From Ascarosepion bandense (Eukaryota > Mollusca > Cephalopoda > Sepiida > Sepiidae), in NCBI GenBank assembly GCA_037127315.1, contig JBBBDQ010000913.1, positions 5,948,501 through 6,012,500 of the forward strand: DNA of 64,000 nucleotides. Reading direction: 5' to 3'. This document shows, in pieces, positions 63,317-64,000 of the stretch. The stretch's first letter is position 1. Each line of letters starts with the position of its first letter. The position numbers were made by a program, and so were the translations under genes. The notes under the pieces were generated by a model. The model did not search any database and was not told the origin of the DNA. It saw nothing but the letters and a program-made list of their open reading frames with translations.

Positions 63317-64000
63317 TCTTTACATTCAATCTTATGAGTATAAATTACCGATAACTTTTCTTCTCTCCATTTCCTTTAACTATAGTTATAACATGTTTAA
63401 TCTCGAGTCTTTAAACGGCCTTAAAATCACTTTAAATTAGAATCAACGTTTAAGGTATAACGGAAGTAATTAGGACTTCAAATCGCATTAAAACTACGAC
63501 AGAGGTTTGTGCGTGCAACAAAAATATTCCAGTGTCTATTAAATTAAGGTGTTTTCTATGAAAACAGGTGGGGGCCGAAAAACACTATCAGAACAAACGG
63601 TGACATTAGCCATCTAGTATAATACAGTATATTATAGAGTCGGATTTATCCGCCGCGCAGCTATCGCGCCCCCTCACTCCTCATCCATAACACCCCGCTT
63701 ACCATTCCGCCTCAATTCCTTTCCTCCCCGGGGGTTCCTACATCTTAACGCCAGCCGGGTCATCCCTTCTACTTTTTCCTCTTCTGGGTTTAACCTTTGC
63801 CCTCACCGCAAATACTAATCGCATTTCGCGAGGCTAGTTCTCAAATCTGTGAGTCTCGAATGGACGAAAGCCTTTTCGTATATAAACGTCAAAAATGCCC
63901 GTCCCAATATGGACATGTGGGCATCTACCTCAAACCAGACGAAGGGGAAGGAATTTTCGGTTTTTTAATTGGGGGGGGGGGGTGATATTTAGATTACCCA
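63317..64000. other. Unassigned; GC-richer terminal stretch and G run
   Basis: 63640-63800 is unusually C-rich compared with the rest. A run of ten or more G lies at 63971-63982. A plus frame at 63797-63985 is unrecognised and ends in poly-Gly. Confidence 0.4.

Overview
This window is non-coding-rich eukaryotic DNA, not bacterial. The evidence is spliced exons with GT..AG borders and matching phases, many long (TA)n, (GT)n and (CT)n microsatellites, and layers of degraded retrotransposons and SINEs. The mixture of Penelope-like elements (PLEs), two LINE families, 5S/tRNA SINEs, Helitron ends, Tc1/mariner remnants and TA microsatellites suggests a marine invertebrate. I infer a mollusc, most likely a cephalopod (octopus-like), but the sequence alone does not prove it.

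One host gene is supported. It lies on the minus strand and is read from right to left. Exon 1 (39649-39772) carries a signal peptide, and exons 2 (18438-18608), 3 (14534-14779) and 4 (4254-4447) join in frame (phases 1, 1, 1, ending at 0). Together they encode the N-terminal part of a receptor with a type-1 periplasmic-binding-protein (ANF-receptor) fold, probably an ionotropic glutamate receptor amino-terminal domain. Introns of about 21.0, 3.7 and 10.1 kb hold most of the mobile DNA between 4.4 and 39.6 kb. The rest of the gene is not seen in the window.

Region by region: 0-4.2 kb holds a Helitron-like element, LINE relics, a 141-bp minisatellite and SINEs. 4.77-11.69 kb is a tandem array with an 889-bp period, about 7.8 units. 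Each unit encodes the N-terminal segment of a PLE protein and stops just before the reverse-transcriptase core; five copies are open over 280 codons and two central copies are full of indels. 11.7-31.4 kb mixes SINEs, LINE fragments, PLE 3'-end relics and several hammerhead-ribozyme-like motifs. 32.0-33.2 kb is a polypurine tract. 33-47 kb holds SINEs, Helitron-like elements, minisatellites, a truncated mariner and a short Tc1 element. 47-57 kb is dominated by nested LINE insertions. 57.8-62.5 kb holds the best-preserved LINEs, one of each family, both on the minus strand. The end has a TTAA-flanked MITE.

The most interesting signal is a dispersed set of hammerhead ribozymes (HHRs) from several unrelated families. 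Six are supported by all three helices plus both conserved core boxes: 20015-20058, 55344-55387, 22402-22452, 22470-22516, 19040-19108 and 56613-56669. Two more are close (12422-12472, 30807-30860). One family is a tRNA-headed SINE ending in an HHR beside a (TA)n tract. PLEs are known to carry HHRs, so a plausible picture is PLE machinery mobilising small ribozyme-tailed elements. Several HHRs are in sense orientation inside the receptor gene's introns.
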